In this document: positions 17,672-26,679 of the stretch, in pieces
Numbering within the stretch: the stretch's first letter is position 1
How the letters are laid out: the number at the start of each line of letters is the position of its first letter
DNA from: Aeromicrobium camelliae
GTDB taxonomy: Bacteria; Actinomycetota; Actinomycetes; Propionibacteriales; Nocardioidaceae
Direction: 5' to 3'
Length of the DNA stretch: 64,000 nt
Assembly (NCBI RefSeq): GCF_003850045.1
Contig: NZ_RQJX01000004.1
Span: forward strand, 62,001-126,000
Notes under the pieces: generated by a model
What the model saw: the letters and a program-made list of their open reading frames with translations, nothing else
Told to the model about the DNA's origin: nothing
The model's database searches: none
Position numbers and translations under genes: made by a program

Positions 17672-19222
17672 CTAGCTCAGCCCGAGCGGCCCGGCCTCGT
17701 CGTCCTTACCCCGGCGGGTGAGCAGGTAGCCCGTGCCGAGGATGGCGAGTCCGCCGAAGAGCACGGGGGCGAGCAGGCCGACGCCGGTGCGCGGCAGCCA
17801 GCCGTCGGGACCGGCGGTGCCGGTGTCACCCCCGCCGCCGGCTCCAGGATCGCCGTCGCAGTCCGTGGTGCACGGCGGGATGGCCGTGGCCGCGGTGTCG
17901 ACGAGGCTGTTGCCGAGCAGCAGGTCGGCGAGCTGGCCCTGTTCGCCCCCGACGGCGAGCAGCTTGACCCGCAGCGCGGAGATCGAGGCGGCGCGGTCGG
18001 TCAGCTCGGTCTCGCCGCTGTAGCGCGCCGCATACTCGTTCGGCACGTTGACGAGGACCTGGGCGATGTTCGCGAGGGCGTCGGTCAGTTGGGTAAGCCC
18101 GGCACCGAGCGGCTCGGCGAGCGTCTCGAGGCCGTTGACCAGCTGGGTGCGGATCTGCTCGACCACGGTCTCCAGGACACCGGTGAGCTGGTCGAGCGGA
18201 AGCGGGGTGGCCGCTCCGCCGGGCGCGACGACCGAGATCGTGAGGTCACCCAGGGTGTCCTCGACGACCGCGAGGAAGTTGTCGACGAAGGTGGGGAGCT
18301 CGTTGACCAGCGCCGGCAGCGCGTAGTGGAGGAGGTCGGTGTTCTCCGGCAGGTTGTTGAGGTCCAGGCCGAGGCTGCGGAACAGCTGCTCCAGGTCGAG
18401 GACCAGAGCACCGAGTTCCGCGTCGTACCGAAGCCCGCCCTGCGTGGGCTGCTCCAGCCCGTCGAGCAGTGTGCCGACACCCGTCACCCGCAGGCCGCCG
18501 ATGTCGGGGACCTGGGCGCAGGACTCGGTATCGAGCTGCAGCAGGCCGAGCAGCGTCTCGCAGACTCCCGGACCGGTCAGGTCGATGGTCGACAGATCGA
18601 CAGCGTCCGAACCGAGGCCCTCGGCGATCGCGCGGAGCGCGGGAACCTCGAGCACGATCTGCGAACCGGCGAGCGAGTAGCTGCGCTGCAGTTCCTGGTC
18701 AGCCGTCTCGTAGCGCGCCTGCGAGGTCACGGCGCCCAGCTCGAGACGCAGGTCGGCCACGTACTGCGTGAGCGGCTCGAGGGCACCGCCGGAGAGCCGG
18801 AGCGTGGCCGCGTTGGTGGCGGGCTGGGACTCTCCGCCGACGTGGACGATACCGTCGCGGGTCACCGCGCCACTGGCGGCGTAGGCGAGGCCCCCCTGTC
18901 CGGTCTGGGCGTAGGAGCCGACGGCGCCGATCTCGCTCGCGAGCAGGGTGTCACCCACGGGGATCGTCAGCTGGTCAAGTGCCTGCAGCGGACTCTCGGT
19001 GAACTGCTCCCCGCCCTCGGGGAACGTCGACGAGGCGCCTTCCTCCTCCACGCCGTCACCGACGATGTCGACGAGTTCGCCGAGGGCGTTCTTGCCGGCG
19101 AGGAACTGCGATTCGGCGTACGACGTGTACGCGACCGCGTTTTCTGCAGACGCCGGGAGCGGCGCTGCGACCAGAAGGGCGCTGAGCCCCGTGACCAGGA
19201 GGCTGGAACCGAGAATCCTCAT
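17672..19222 (-). CDS. LPXTG-anchored surface protein (choice-of-anchor G type)
   Basis: 516 residues. A Sec signal peptide covers 1-26 (h-region LLVTGLSALLVAAPL, cleavage after ASA). The mature part is rich in Leu, Ala and Gly and has two Cys pairs. The C-terminus has a Gly-rich spacer, LPRTG, a hydrophobic helix (LLAPVLFGGLAILGTGYLL) and RRGK, a complete sortase signal. The product should be attached to the cell wall; no sortase is encoded here. It resembles choice-of-anchor G family proteins, whose role is unknown. Confidence 0.85.
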   Translation of the reverse strand: MRILGSSLLVTGLSALLVAAPLPASAENAVAYTSYAESQFLAGKNALGELVDIVGDGVEEEGASSTFPEGGEQFTESPLQALDQLTIPVGDTLLASEIGAVGSYAQTGQGGLAYAASGAVTRDGIVHVGGESQPATNAATLRLSGGALEPLTQYVADLRLELGAVTSQARYETADQELQRSYSLAGSQIVLEVPALRAIAEGLGSDAVDLSTIDLTGPGVCETLLGLLQLDTESCAQVPDIGGLRVTGVGTLLDGLEQPTQGGLRYDAELGALVLDLEQLFRSLGLDLNNLPENTDLLHYALPALVNELPTFVDNFLAVVEDTLGDLTISVVAPGGAATPLPLDQLTGVLETVVEQIRTQLVNGLETLAEPLGAGLTQLTDALANIAQVLVNVPNEYAARYSGETELTDRAASISALRVKLLAVGGEQGQLADLLLGNSLVDTAATAIPPCTTDCDGDPGAGGGGDTGTAGPDGWLPRTGVGLLAPVLFGGLAILGTGYLLTRRGKDDEAGPLGLS

Positions 19223-19326
19223 GGAGTGCCTTTGCGTATCGAGCGAAGTCTGTCGTGCGGCTCAACGAGGGCTCGCGACAAAAGTTACGGCGCACTCCGG
19301 ATAAGTTGTGACTCTGTTCAGGATTA

Positions 19327-19989
19327 TCAGGAGTCGCGATTCACGCGCAGCAGGGTTCCCTTTCCTGGGACGTCGCGGATCTCGTCGGCGACGAGGGACA
19401 CACCCTGCGTCGGCAACCACTCGCCGAGCGCCTCGGCCTGCGCGACCGTGCCGACCTGGAGGATGACCGCTCCGCCCTCGAGCAGGTGCCGTCCGGCGAC
19501 TACGAGGCAGGAACGAGCGAGGTCCAAGCCGTCAGCGCCGCCGTCGATAGCGGTGAGGGGATCCTCGGGGTAGTCCTGCGTGCGTTCGCTCTCCACCCAC
19601 GGCGGGTCCGCCACGATGAGAGCGAACCGTTCGCCGGGCGTGATCGCCGACTCCAGCGGACCGCAGCGCACCTCGGTGTACGCGGCACGGCGCGATGCGC
19701 GAACGTTGTCCCAGGCGAGGCGGCACGCCACGGGATCGGCATCGACCAGGACGAGGTCGCGATCGCTCTCATGCGCCGCCAGCAGACCGATCTGTCCCGC
19801 ACCGGTGCACAACTCGAGGATGGGGCCGTCGGGGACGACGGAGAGCAGGTCGGCAGCCCAGGCCGACTGCACCGCTGTCCACGGCCGAGGGCGCAGCACA
19901 CGCTCATCGAACGCGATGGTCAGCGGACCGAAATCGATGGTCTCGCGAGGCGGCTCAGCCACGGCGGTGTCGTCGTCGGGTGAGGGCAC
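19327..19989 (-). CDS. Small-domain SAM-dependent methyltransferase (HemK/RsmC-like)
   Basis: 220 residues. ILELCTGAGQIGLLA is motif I, LVDADPVA the acidic end of the second strand, and ADPPWV replaces the NPPY motif of N-methyltransferases acting on glutamine or bases. GTG 19989 lies 6 bases after TATCGT, so the message may be leaderless. Targets could be a release factor, ribosomal protein or RNA base; the altered motif prevents a firm choice. Confidence 0.8.
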   Translation of the reverse strand: MPSPDDDTAVAEPPRETIDFGPLTIAFDERVLRPRPWTAVQSAWAADLLSVVPDGPILELCTGAGQIGLLAAHESDRDLVLVDADPVACRLAWDNVRASRRAAYTEVRCGPLESAITPGERFALIVADPPWVESERTQDYPEDPLTAIDGGADGLDLARSCLVVAGRHLLEGGAVILQVGTVAQAEALGEWLPTQGVSLVADEIRDVPGKGTLLRVNRDS

Positions 19990-19995
19990 GGGACG

Positions 19996-20001
19996 ACGAT
20001 A
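19996..20001 (-). promoter_or_regulatory. -10 hexamer of the methyltransferase gene (leaderless)
   Basis: TATCGT on the minus strand, 6 bases before GTG 19989. Confidence 0.45.
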
Positions 20002-20138
20002 GGGCCAGCATCACGAGTCGGCATCCCGAGACGTTCTGCGACCGTGTCGCGGGCAGCAAGCCCCCTCTACCACCGACGAACGAAGAAACCAGCGCGACTC
20101 TCGACTAGCGAGCGTCGCGCTGGCTCCTTGCGTGGCAG

Positions 20139-20223
20139 CGGAGGATAGGGGATTCGAACCCCTGAGGGCGTTAACCCAACCCGCTTTCCAAGCGAGCGCA
20201 CTAGGCCACTATGCGAATCCTCC
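20139..20223 (-). tRNA. tRNA-Ser(GGA)
   Basis: 85 nt. The acceptor stem GGAGGAT pairs with ATCCTCC with discriminator G at 20139. The anticodon stem CTCGC/GCGGG closes the loop TTGGAAA with anticodon GGA (codon UCC). A long variable arm and a GGTTCGAATCC T-arm confirm a serine tRNA. CCA is not encoded. Confidence 0.95.
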
Positions 20224-20306
20224 GCGGACGAGCGTACCGGGCCGACCCAGGAGCGAGGGAATCGGCCCCGGTCCGCTCGGCCTGGCCGAGCCCGTATGAT
20301 GGGGGA

Positions 20307-20397
20307 CAGCCCCTCGCGTGGCGGCACATCACCCAACTCCCCCAGGGCAGGAATGCAGCAAGGGTCAGTGATCCCTGTCGGGTACGCGAGGGGTCCT
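20307..20397 (+). ncRNA. ffs: Signal recognition particle RNA (4.5S type)
   Basis: Outer helix CCCCTCGCG (20310-20318) pairs with CGCGAGGGG (20385-20393). The apical part contains GGGCAGGAATGCAGCAAGGG, the conserved Ffh-binding symmetric loop and tetraloop region of bacterial SRP RNA. TATGAT at 20295-20300 fits a -10 for a start near 20307. Exact ends are estimated. It works with Ffh in co-translational membrane targeting. Confidence 0.92.
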
Positions 20398-20517
20398 TTC
20401 GTTCCCGGGAGATTCACTGCCACCTGGTGACCGCAGAACTCCCCTGAGGCGTCAGTTTTCGAAGTTCACCTGGTCAACCGCACCCTGACGGGTGCGGGAG
20501 GGCTGTGGTGTACGCCC

Positions 20518-20523
20518 TAGACT
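20518..20523 (+). promoter_or_regulatory. -10 hexamer of the gene at 20531 (leaderless)
   Basis: TAGACT with 7 bases to GTG 20531. Confidence 0.55.
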
Positions 20524-20530
20524 GAGCGGC

Positions 20531-20836
20531 GTGATCTTTCGACGCGTGGGGGACGGTCGACCCTATCCGGACCACGGCCTGACCCAGAACGACTGGGCGC
20601 AGATCTCGCCGACCCAGGTGCGCCTCGACGATCTCACCACCACCAAGAAGGAGCTCGACCTCGCGACGCTCCTCGACGACGACTCCACGTACTTCGGCGA
20701 TCTCTTCGCCCACGTCGTCAGCTGGCGCGGCGAGCTGTTCTTGGAGGACGGCCTCCACCGGGCGCTGCGCGCGGCGCTCCAGCAGCGCACGATGCTGCAC
20801 GCCCGGGTCTACTCGTTCGGGGGAAGGAAGTCATGA
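20531..20836 (+). CDS. Small conserved protein with ParB/sulfiredoxin-like motif
   Basis: 101 residues starting at GTG 20531, VIFRRVGDGRPYPDHG. The segment ELFLEDGLHRALRAAL near residue 80 resembles the DGxHRxxA motif of ParB N-terminal/sulfiredoxin folds. Relatives are common in actinobacteria next to LytR_C genes, as here, where the stop overlaps the next start by 4 bases (ATGA). Some databases call them VapB-like antitoxins; no toxin is present, so that name is not supported. Function unknown. Confidence 0.7.
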   Translation: MIFRRVGDGRPYPDHGLTQNDWAQISPTQVRLDDLTTTKKELDLATLLDDDSTYFGDLFAHVVSWRGELFLEDGLHRALRAALQQRTMLHARVYSFGGRKS

Positions 20837-21366
20837 GTTCCCTGCGCGAGAAGCTCTTCCTCGGCGCGGCCGGCCTGACGTTCGTCGGGGCCACCGCCAT
20901 CGGCGTCAACCTCCTGTTCGCCTCGGCCGACACGGCGGAGGACGACAGCGAGACCTGCGAGACCCAGGTGATCGCCGCCGGCGAGCCCGTGCAGAGCAGC
21001 ATGGTGACGGTCAACATCTTCAATGCGAGCGACGCCGCCGGGTTGGCGAACCGCGTGCGCATCAATCTCGAGGGCAAGGGCTTCCTCGGCGGGCGCATCG
21101 GCAACAGCGAGAGCGAAGTTCCCGCCGACAACGTCACGATCCTCACCAACGGCCAGGACGATCCGACCGTGCAGTTGGTGGCTCAGCAGTTCAACGGGGA
21201 CGTGCAGTTCGCCGAGCCGGACATCACGCTCGACGACGGCGTCACGGTGATCCTCGGACCCAACTACCAGGACCTGCGCGGCGACGCGCCGACCGAGATC
21301 CCCGCATCGCAGGAGACCACGGTCTGCGTCCCCACGATCGACCTCTCCGAGGTCGACCAGGGCTGA
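20833..21366 (+). CDS. LytR C-terminal domain protein, membrane anchored
   Basis: 177 residues. A basic start and one hydrophobic helix (about 8-30, LGAAGLTFVGATAIGVNLLF) anchor an extracytoplasmic LytR_C domain: VNIFNASDAAGLANRVRINLEGKGF is the typical opening and VTVILGPNYQDL its end. Two Cys (near 42 and 168) could form a disulfide. LytR_C domains are linked with cell-wall polymer ligases, but no LCP catalytic domain is present. Translationally coupled to the previous gene. Confidence 0.85.
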   Translation: MSSLREKLFLGAAGLTFVGATAIGVNLLFASADTAEDDSETCETQVIAAGEPVQSSMVTVNIFNASDAAGLANRVRINLEGKGFLGGRIGNSESEVPADNVTILTNGQDDPTVQLVAQQFNGDVQFAEPDITLDDGVTVILGPNYQDLRGDAPTEIPASQETTVCVPTIDLSEVDQG

Positions 21367-21369
21367 CGG

Positions 21370-21804
21370 TCAGCCGAGCAGACGAGCGAGCCGTCGCACG
21401 GCGAACTCGTATCCCTGGACGCCCGCGCCCACGATGGTGCAGCTGGCGATCGGCGAGATGTAGGAGTGGTGCCGGAACTCCTCGCGCGCGTGCACGTTCG
21501 TGAGGTGCACCTCGACGACGGGGAGCTGGACTCCGGTCAGCGCGTCGCGCAGCGCGACGGAGGTGTGCGTGAGACCGCCGGGATTGATGATGATGCCGGC
21601 GCAGTCGGTGCGGGCCTCGTGGATCGCATCGATCAACACGCCCTCGTGGTTGCTCTGCACGGCACGCACATCGAACTCGAGCTCGGCGGCCGTCGTCGTC
21701 ACGAGCGCCACGACGTCGTCGAGGGTCTCGTGCCCGTAGATCGCAGGCTCGCGCGTGCCGAGCAGGTTGAGGTTCGGGCCGTTGAGGAGAAGGAGACGCT
21801 TCAC
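21370..21804 (-). CDS. aroQ: Type II 3-dehydroquinate dehydratase
   Basis: 144 residues, the usual length. It interconverts 3-dehydroquinate and 3-dehydroshikimate. Catalytic Tyr23 (IYGHETL), Arg18, Asn75 (INPGGLTH), His100 (VEVHLTN) and Arg111 are in place. GTG 21804 overlaps the qsuB stop by 4 bases, so it is coupled to the quinate/shikimate operon and probably serves catabolism, like QsuC. Confidence 0.96.
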   Translation of the reverse strand: MKRLLLLNGPNLNLLGTREPAIYGHETLDDVVALVTTTAAELEFDVRAVQSNHEGVLIDAIHEARTDCAGIIINPGGLTHTSVALRDALTGVQLPVVEVHLTNVHAREEFRHHSYISPIASCTIVGAGVQGYEFAVRRLARLLG

Positions 21805-23588
21805 GCGGTCACCGTACCGTTTTCCCGCTGCGCGGCGAGCCGGACCGGGGCGTTGGGCGCTCCGTACCCGTCGTACGCACCACGACGCTCGACGAGTTCG
21901 AGGAACACGCCACCGACGATCGGCGTGTAGAAGTGGATGAACTCGCCGTCGGCGTCTCGGTCGTAGAGCAGATCGAGCTCACGCAGCACGTCCAGAGTGC
22001 TCGGGTCGAGGCCGAAGCGCGCCGCGAGGTCGTCGTAGTAGTTGTCCGGAATCGGCAGGAACCGCAGCCCGCGCTGACGGGCCTCGCGGGCGACGGCGAC
22101 GACGTCGTCGCACCGCACTGCCACGTGCTGTGCCGGCACCGGCGCGGTCGGCGGGGCGAGGTTCAGCGGGATGCGCAGCACTCCGTCGTCCGTGCGCATG
22201 ACCTGGCTGCGGACCAGGCCGCTGGGACCCGGCACGTCGGTGGACGACTCCGCGGCGAGGCCCAACACGCTGCTGTAGAACAGCACGGCCTCGTCGAAGT
22301 CCTGCCACGGCTGGGCGAGGTTGATGTGGTCGACCACGCCGGACAACTGCTGCTCCGGTCCCCCGCCGTCGAACTCCGCGACCCACGAGGACTCCGCAGG
22401 CTGATCGTTCCAGTAGACCTCGGTGCCGTCCGGGGCGGCGACGGCGCGAAGGTCCTGCTCGCCCGCGTAGGTCCGGCGGAAGACGCGCGGCGCGCCGAGC
22501 GACTCGGCGCGGTCGGCTGCCTCGGCGGCGTCGTCGACGCGGACGCCGATCGCGGCCAGCTGCGGCGCCTCGTGCCGGGCCTTCTCGTTGAGGATGACGC
22601 GCGTCTCGCCCGCGGACCACAACCGGACAGGCTTGCTGCGGTGCCGACCGCGGAAGGTGAAGCCGATCCGATCGAGCATCTCCTCGAGCGGGCCGAGGTT
22701 CTCGCCCTTGAACTCGACGAAGTCGACGGCCAGCGGCGCTGCTGCAGCGGTCAGGCGATCGGTGCTCCAGCCGGCGGCCTCCGCGGTGCGGTCGGCCAGC
22801 CAGGTCAGCGAGCGGCGGGCGTGGGCGGCGGTGCGGACCACGTCGGTCTGGCGGAACGTGTCGTTGAAGACCTCGAGCGAAAGCGGGCCGGCGTACCCGG
22901 CGCGCAGCACATGCCCGAGGAAGGCCGTCAGGTCGAAGCTGCCCTCGCCGGGGAAGAGGCGGTGGTGACGGCTCCACGAGAGGACGTCCATGTCGAGCGC
23001 CGGAGCGTCGGCCAGCTGGAGGAAGAAGATCTTCTCACCGGGGATGTCCTCGATCGCGGAGGGATCGTGCCCGCGCGAGAGGATGTGGAAGCTGTCGAGG
23101 CACGTCCCCAGGTTGGGCCGATCGGCCATCTCGACGATACGCCAGGCGTGGCGATAGTCGTCGACGAAGCGGCCCCAGGCGAGCGCCTCGTAGGCGATGC
23201 GGATGCCACGTTCGGCGGCTCGATCGGCCAGCTCACCGAGCTGGCGGGCGGCAACTTCGTCATCGCCGATCGTCGCGGTCGCCACGTTGCTGCACACGAG
23301 CACGGTGTCGGCCCCGAGGCGTTGCATGACGTCGAACTTCGCCTCCGCGCGACGCAGGTTGTCCGCGAAGGTCGCCTCGTCGACCCCTTCGAAGTCCCGG
23401 AACGGCTGGAAAAGGTCGACCGTGAGTCCGAGCCGGTCGCACAGAGCGCGGATCTCCTCGGGGGACTCATAGGCGGCGACGAGGTCGGCATCCATGATCT
23501 CGACCCCGTCGAAGCCGGCCGCCGCGCAGGCGTGCAGCTTCTCGACGAGCCCTCCCGACAGACAGACCGTGGCAATCGCGGTACGCAT
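21801..23588 (-). CDS. qsuB: 3-dehydroshikimate dehydratase, QsuB type (TIM barrel plus HPPD-like domain)
   Basis: 595 residues. Residues 1-275 are a sugar-phosphate-isomerase-type TIM barrel whose metal ligands are all present: Glu134, Asp165, Gln191, Glu239, in the segments AYEAL, LDSFH, LQLAD and LEVFN. Residues 290-595 are a tandem VOC domain resembling 4-hydroxyphenylpyruvate dioxygenase ([10 protein letters not shown], ending FLELVERRG), a fusion typical of QsuB. The enzyme makes protocatechuate from 3-dehydroshikimate, feeding the pca genes downstream. ATG 23588 is chosen because TACATT lies 6 bases upstream, making a leaderless start; that hexamer is inside a TetR-type operator. Confidence 0.94.
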   Translation of the reverse strand: MRTAIATVCLSGGLVEKLHACAAAGFDGVEIMDADLVAAYESPEEIRALCDRLGLTVDLFQPFRDFEGVDEATFADNLRRAEAKFDVMQRLGADTVLVCSNVATATIGDDEVAARQLGELADRAAERGIRIAYEALAWGRFVDDYRHAWRIVEMADRPNLGTCLDSFHILSRGHDPSAIEDIPGEKIFFLQLADAPALDMDVLSWSRHHRLFPGEGSFDLTAFLGHVLRAGYAGPLSLEVFNDTFRQTDVVRTAAHARRSLTWLADRTAEAAGWSTDRLTAAAAPLAVDFVEFKGENLGPLEEMLDRIGFTFRGRHRSKPVRLWSAGETRVILNEKARHEAPQLAAIGVRVDDAAEAADRAESLGAPRVFRRTYAGEQDLRAVAAPDGTEVYWNDQPAESSWVAEFDGGGPEQQLSGVVDHINLAQPWQDFDEAVLFYSSVLGLAAESSTDVPGPSGLVRSQVMRTDDGVLRIPLNLAPPTAPVPAQHVAVRCDDVVAVAREARQRGLRFLPIPDNYYDDLAARFGLDPSTLDVLRELDLLYDRDADGEFIHFYTPIVGGVFLELVERRGAYDGYGAPNAPVRLAAQRENGTVTA

Positions 23589-23594
23589 GCCGAG

Positions 23595-23614
23595 AATGTA
23601 CCAACGGGTACATT
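23595..23614. promoter_or_regulatory. TetR-type operator overlapping the qsuB -10
   Basis: Perfect inverted repeat AATGTACC-AACG-GGTACATT. Its left arm is also the qsuB -10 (TACATT on the minus strand, 6 bases before ATG 23588). A related site is at 24368-24387. The TetR gene between them is the likely regulator. Confidence 0.75.
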
Positions 23615-23664
23615 GCCGTGGTGGACGGCGGGTGACGCCCGCCACGCTCAGGGAGGGGCCCCGC

Positions 23665-23670
23665 TAGGGT
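23665..23670 (+). promoter_or_regulatory. -10 hexamer of the TetR gene (leaderless)
   Basis: TAGGGT, 7 bases before GTG 23678, which decides the start of the TetR gene in favour of 23678 over GTG 23669. Confidence 0.5.
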
Positions 23671-23677
23671 GGCGCGT

Positions 23678-24313
23678 GTGAGCGACCAGCCGATCCGCCA
23701 GCGCGATGCCGAGCGCACGCGGGCCGAGCTCCTGGCCGTAGCGACCGAGGTGTTCGCCGAGTCGGGGTACTCCGGCGCTCGTGTCGATGAGATCGCCGAG
23801 CGGACGCGCACCACCAAGCGGATGATCTACTACTACTTCGGCGGCAAGGAGCAGCTGTACCTCGCCGTCCTGGAGGAGGCGTACCGCGGCATCCGCGAGG
23901 CTGAACGCGGCCTGGACGTCGGCGAACTGGGCCCGGTGGAGGCGATGCGACGGCTCGCCGAGCTGACGTACGACCATCATCTGGAGCACCAGGCGTTCAT
24001 CCGCCTCGTGGCGATCGAGAACATCCATCGCGGCGAGCACATTCAGCGCCTGCAGAGCCTGCGCGACCTCGGCCAGCCGGCCATGTCGCTGCTCGACGAG
24101 ATCCTCGAGCGCGGCCGCGTCGAGGGCGTGTTCCGCGACGATGTCGACGCCTTCGACGTCCACCTCATCATCAGCGCCTACTGCGTCTTCCAGGTCGCCA
24201 ACCAGTACACCTTCGGCTACCTCTTCTCGCGCGATCTGCACGCCCCCGAGAGCCGCACGCATCTGCGCGCGCTCATCGGCGACGTCGTCGTCTCCTGGCT
24301 CAGCCGCCGCTGA
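23678..24313 (+). CDS. TetR-family regulator of quinate/shikimate genes
   Basis: 211 residues. The N-terminal helix-turn-helix includes FAESGYSGARVDEIAERTRTTKRMIYYYFGGKEQLY, and a C-terminal ligand domain follows. It sits between qsuB and the QsuD-type dehydrogenase; matching operators lie before both, so it probably represses both units until shikimate, quinate or a derived ligand binds. GTG 23669 is an alternative start three codons earlier. In Corynebacterium the analogous regulator QsuR is LysR-type, so the regulator has been exchanged. Confidence 0.88.
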   Translation: MSDQPIRQRDAERTRAELLAVATEVFAESGYSGARVDEIAERTRTTKRMIYYYFGGKEQLYLAVLEEAYRGIREAERGLDVGELGPVEAMRRLAELTYDHHLEHQAFIRLVAIENIHRGEHIQRLQSLRDLGQPAMSLLDEILERGRVEGVFRDDVDAFDVHLIISAYCVFQVANQYTFGYLFSRDLHAPESRTHLRALIGDVVVSWLSRR

Positions 24314-24367
24314 GCTCCAGCCACCACCCCCTTGACAGCCCTGGGCGGCACTGTGATTCACTTCACG

Positions 24368-24387
24368 TACGTACCGGTTAGTACATT
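24368..24387. promoter_or_regulatory. TetR-type operator before the QsuD-like gene
   Basis: TACGTACC-GGTT-AGTACATT matches the qsuB site at 13 of 20 positions and is strongest in the two GTAC cores. Its TACATT end (24382-24387) could be the -10 for the dehydrogenase gene, whose ATG 24406 has AGGAGAAGG before it. Confidence 0.65.
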
Positions 24388-24405
24388 AGCTAGTTCAGGA
24401 GAAGG

Positions 24406-25281
24406 ATGCCGTCCCGTCCCCCCTACCTCGTCGGCCTCGTCGGCAACGGGGTTCGTCCGTCGCTCACCCCGCCGCTGCACATGGCCGAAGCCGCCGCGCT
24501 GGGTCTCGACTACGTGTACCGCCCGATCGACCTGCTGGAGCACGACCTGCCCGCCACGGCGATCGGCGACCTGCTGCGTCAGGCGCGCGTGTTCGGCTTC
24601 GACGCACTCAACATCACCCACCCGTGCAAGCAGCTCGTGATCGACCACCTCGACGCGCTCTCGCCGACAGCGGCCGCTCTCGGCGCCGTGAACACCGTCG
24701 TCTTCGGCGCGGACGGGAGCACGACGGGCTACAACACCGACACCACGGGGTTCGAGACGTCGATCCGCACCGCTCTGCCCGGAGCCTCTCTCGCGCACGT
24801 CGTGATGCTCGGCGCCGGCGGAGCCGGTGCGGCCGTCGCCGACGCGCTCGCGCGCCTGGGGACCACGCACCTCGTCGTCGTCGACGTCGAGCCGTCCCGC
24901 GCGGCGAGCCTCGCCGCCGACCTCGGCGGCCGTCACAGCGAGACCCGCGTCGACTCCGCGGGGCCCGACGAGCTTCCCGGCCTGCTGGCTGCGGCGACCG
25001 GGGTCGTCCACTGCACGCCGACCGGCATGGCCGACCATCCCGGCCTGCCCTTCGACGCGTCCTTGCTGGACCCGCAGTTCTGGGTGGCCGACATCGTGTA
25101 CCGGCCGCTGGACACCGCACTCCTGCAGGCGGCCCGCGAGGCCGGCTGCCGCACGCTCGACGGCGGCCACATGGCCGTGCACCAGGCCGTCGACGCCTTC
25201 CGGCTCATCACCGGCATCGACCCCGACGTCGACCGCATGAGCCGTCACTTCCGCACCCTCGTCGCCGCCGACGAGGACTGA
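24406..25281 (+). CDS. qsuD: Quinate/shikimate dehydrogenase (QsuD type)
   Basis: 291 residues. Catalytic Lys75 (THPCKQ) and Asp112 (YNTDTTG) are present. The substrate loop is Ser19-x-Thr21 rather than the SxS of biosynthetic AroE; Ser/Thr is seen in QsuD-type catabolic enzymes. After GAGGAG (136-141) the second strand ends in Asp160 (VVVDVEP), which favours NAD over NADP. It would oxidise shikimate to 3-dehydroshikimate, and possibly quinate to dehydroquinate. The next gene is the permease, 25 bases away. Confidence 0.9.
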   Translation: MPSRPPYLVGLVGNGVRPSLTPPLHMAEAAALGLDYVYRPIDLLEHDLPATAIGDLLRQARVFGFDALNITHPCKQLVIDHLDALSPTAAALGAVNTVVFGADGSTTGYNTDTTGFETSIRTALPGASLAHVVMLGAGGAGAAVADALARLGTTHLVVVDVEPSRAASLAADLGGRHSETRVDSAGPDELPGLLAAATGVVHCTPTGMADHPGLPFDASLLDPQFWVADIVYRPLDTALLQAAREAGCRTLDGGHMAVHQAVDAFRLITGIDPDVDRMSRHFRTLVAADED

Positions 25282-25306
25282 GTCCCCGCAATCAGGAGAA
25301 CGACCA

Positions 25307-26638
25307 ATGGAGACATCCCGCCACGCGGCCGAGCCGGAGGCCACCACCAAGACGCCGGTCCGCGCCGCCGCCAGCTTCATGGGCAGCGCCGTCGAGTACT
25401 ACGACTTCTTCATCTTCGGCTCCGCCGCCGCACTGATCTTCCCCACCGTGTTCTTCCCGAGCGACAACCAGGCGTCGCTCGTGATGAGCTTCGCGACGTT
25501 CGGATTCGCCTACGTGGCCCGCCCCTTCGGCGCCGTCATCCTCGGCCACTTCGGCGACCGCGTGGGCCGGCAGAAGGTCCTCATGTTCACGCTGCTGCTC
25601 ATGGGGTTGTCGACCTTCATCATCGGCTGCCTGCCGAGCTTCGAGCAGATCGGCTGGTTCGCGCCCGCCCTGCTGGTGCTGTGCCGGCTGATGCAGGGGC
25701 TGTCGGCGGCGGGCGAGCAGGCCGGTGCCAGTTCGCTGACCCTCGAGCACGCGCCCGACGACCGCCGCTCCTTCTACACGTCCTGGACGTTGACGGGCAC
25801 GCAGGGCGGCCAGATCCTCGCCGCGCTCATCTTCATCCCGGTCGTCGCGTTGCCCGACGACATCAAGTACAGCTGGGGCTGGCGCGTGCCGTTCTGGCTC
25901 AGCGCCGTGGTCGTCATCGTGGCCTACTTCATCCGCCGGTCGCTGCACGAGCCGCCGACGTTCGCCAAGGCCAAGGCCCAGGGCGACGTGGCCAAGATCC
26001 CGGTCGTCGAGCTGCTGCGCACCCACGGCTGGGACGTGACCCGCGTGATCGCCTGCGCCTTCATCGCGGCCGTGTCGACCGTGTTCGGCAACCTCGCCAT
26101 CGCGTACGGCACCGAGGTCGGCCTGCGCGAGTCGATCACGCTGTGGCTCGTCGTGGTGGCCAACATCGTCGCCCTGGTGACTCAGCCGCTGTTCGGGATG
26201 CTCGCCGACCGGATCGGCCGCAAGCCCGTCTTCATCTACGGCGCCGTCGCGAGCGCGGTGCTGATGCCGTTCTACATGCGGTCCATGTCCGGCGACAGCG
26301 AGCTGCTGGTGTTCGCCCTCGCGATCGCGACATTCTCCTTCGGGTACGCCGCGGCCAACGCCGTCTGGCCCTCGTTCTACGGCGAGATGTTCAGTGCCAA
26401 GGTGCGCTTCTCGGGCATGGCGATCGGCACGCAGCTCGGCTTCCTCATGGCCGGGTTCGCGCCGTCGATCGTGACCGCACTGGGCGGCGTCCAGGAGGGC
26501 GGCTGGGTCGTCATCGCGGGCTTCACGGCGACGATCTGCGCGATCGCCTCCCTTGCCGCGCTCACCGCCCGCGAAACCAGGGACGTGCCGACCGAGCAGC
26601 TCGGGACGCCGGCGAAGGACACGCAGCTCGGCGCGTGA
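25307..26638 (+). CDS. MHS-family MFS permease, probable shikimate/quinate importer
   Basis: 443 residues, 12 predicted helices. Metabolite:H+ symporter hallmarks are SAVEYYDFFIFGSAAA in helix 1, GDRVGRQKVLM in the first cytoplasmic loop and the family ADRIGRKPVF repeat in the middle. ShiA of E. coli belongs to this family. Its position directly after the dehydrogenase and under the same operator makes shikimate or quinate the likely substrate. ATG 25307 has AGGAGAACGACC before it. A hairpin follows. Confidence 0.88.
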   Translation: METSRHAAEPEATTKTPVRAAASFMGSAVEYYDFFIFGSAAALIFPTVFFPSDNQASLVMSFATFGFAYVARPFGAVILGHFGDRVGRQKVLMFTLLLMGLSTFIIGCLPSFEQIGWFAPALLVLCRLMQGLSAAGEQAGASSLTLEHAPDDRRSFYTSWTLTGTQGGQILAALIFIPVVALPDDIKYSWGWRVPFWLSAVVVIVAYFIRRSLHEPPTFAKAKAQGDVAKIPVVELLRTHGWDVTRVIACAFIAAVSTVFGNLAIAYGTEVGLRESITLWLVVVANIVALVTQPLFGMLADRIGRKPVFIYGAVASAVLMPFYMRSMSGDSELLVFALAIATFSFGYAAANAVWPSFYGEMFSAKVRFSGMAIGTQLGFLMAGFAPSIVTALGGVQEGGWVVIAGFTATICAIASLAALTARETRDVPTEQLGTPAKDTQLGA

Positions 26639-26643
26639 GCGTC

Positions 26644-26678
26644 CGCTCCCCGCGAGGCACCACGTCTCGCGGGGAGCG
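26644..26678. terminator. Bidirectional hairpin between permease and IclR gene
   Basis: CGCTCCCCGCGAG (26644-26656) pairs perfectly with CTCGCGGGGAGCG (26666-26678) over a 9-base loop. The genes on both sides end towards it. Confidence 0.85.
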
Positions 26679-26679
26679 C

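Noticed and set aside
20531-20836. VapB-type antitoxin
   Set aside because: No toxin gene is adjacent; the motif is ParB/sulfiredoxin-like.
21801-23588. Call as 4-hydroxyphenylpyruvate dioxygenase
   Set aside because: The HPPD-like part is only the C-terminal half; the N-terminal metal site and gene context identify dehydroshikimate dehydratase.
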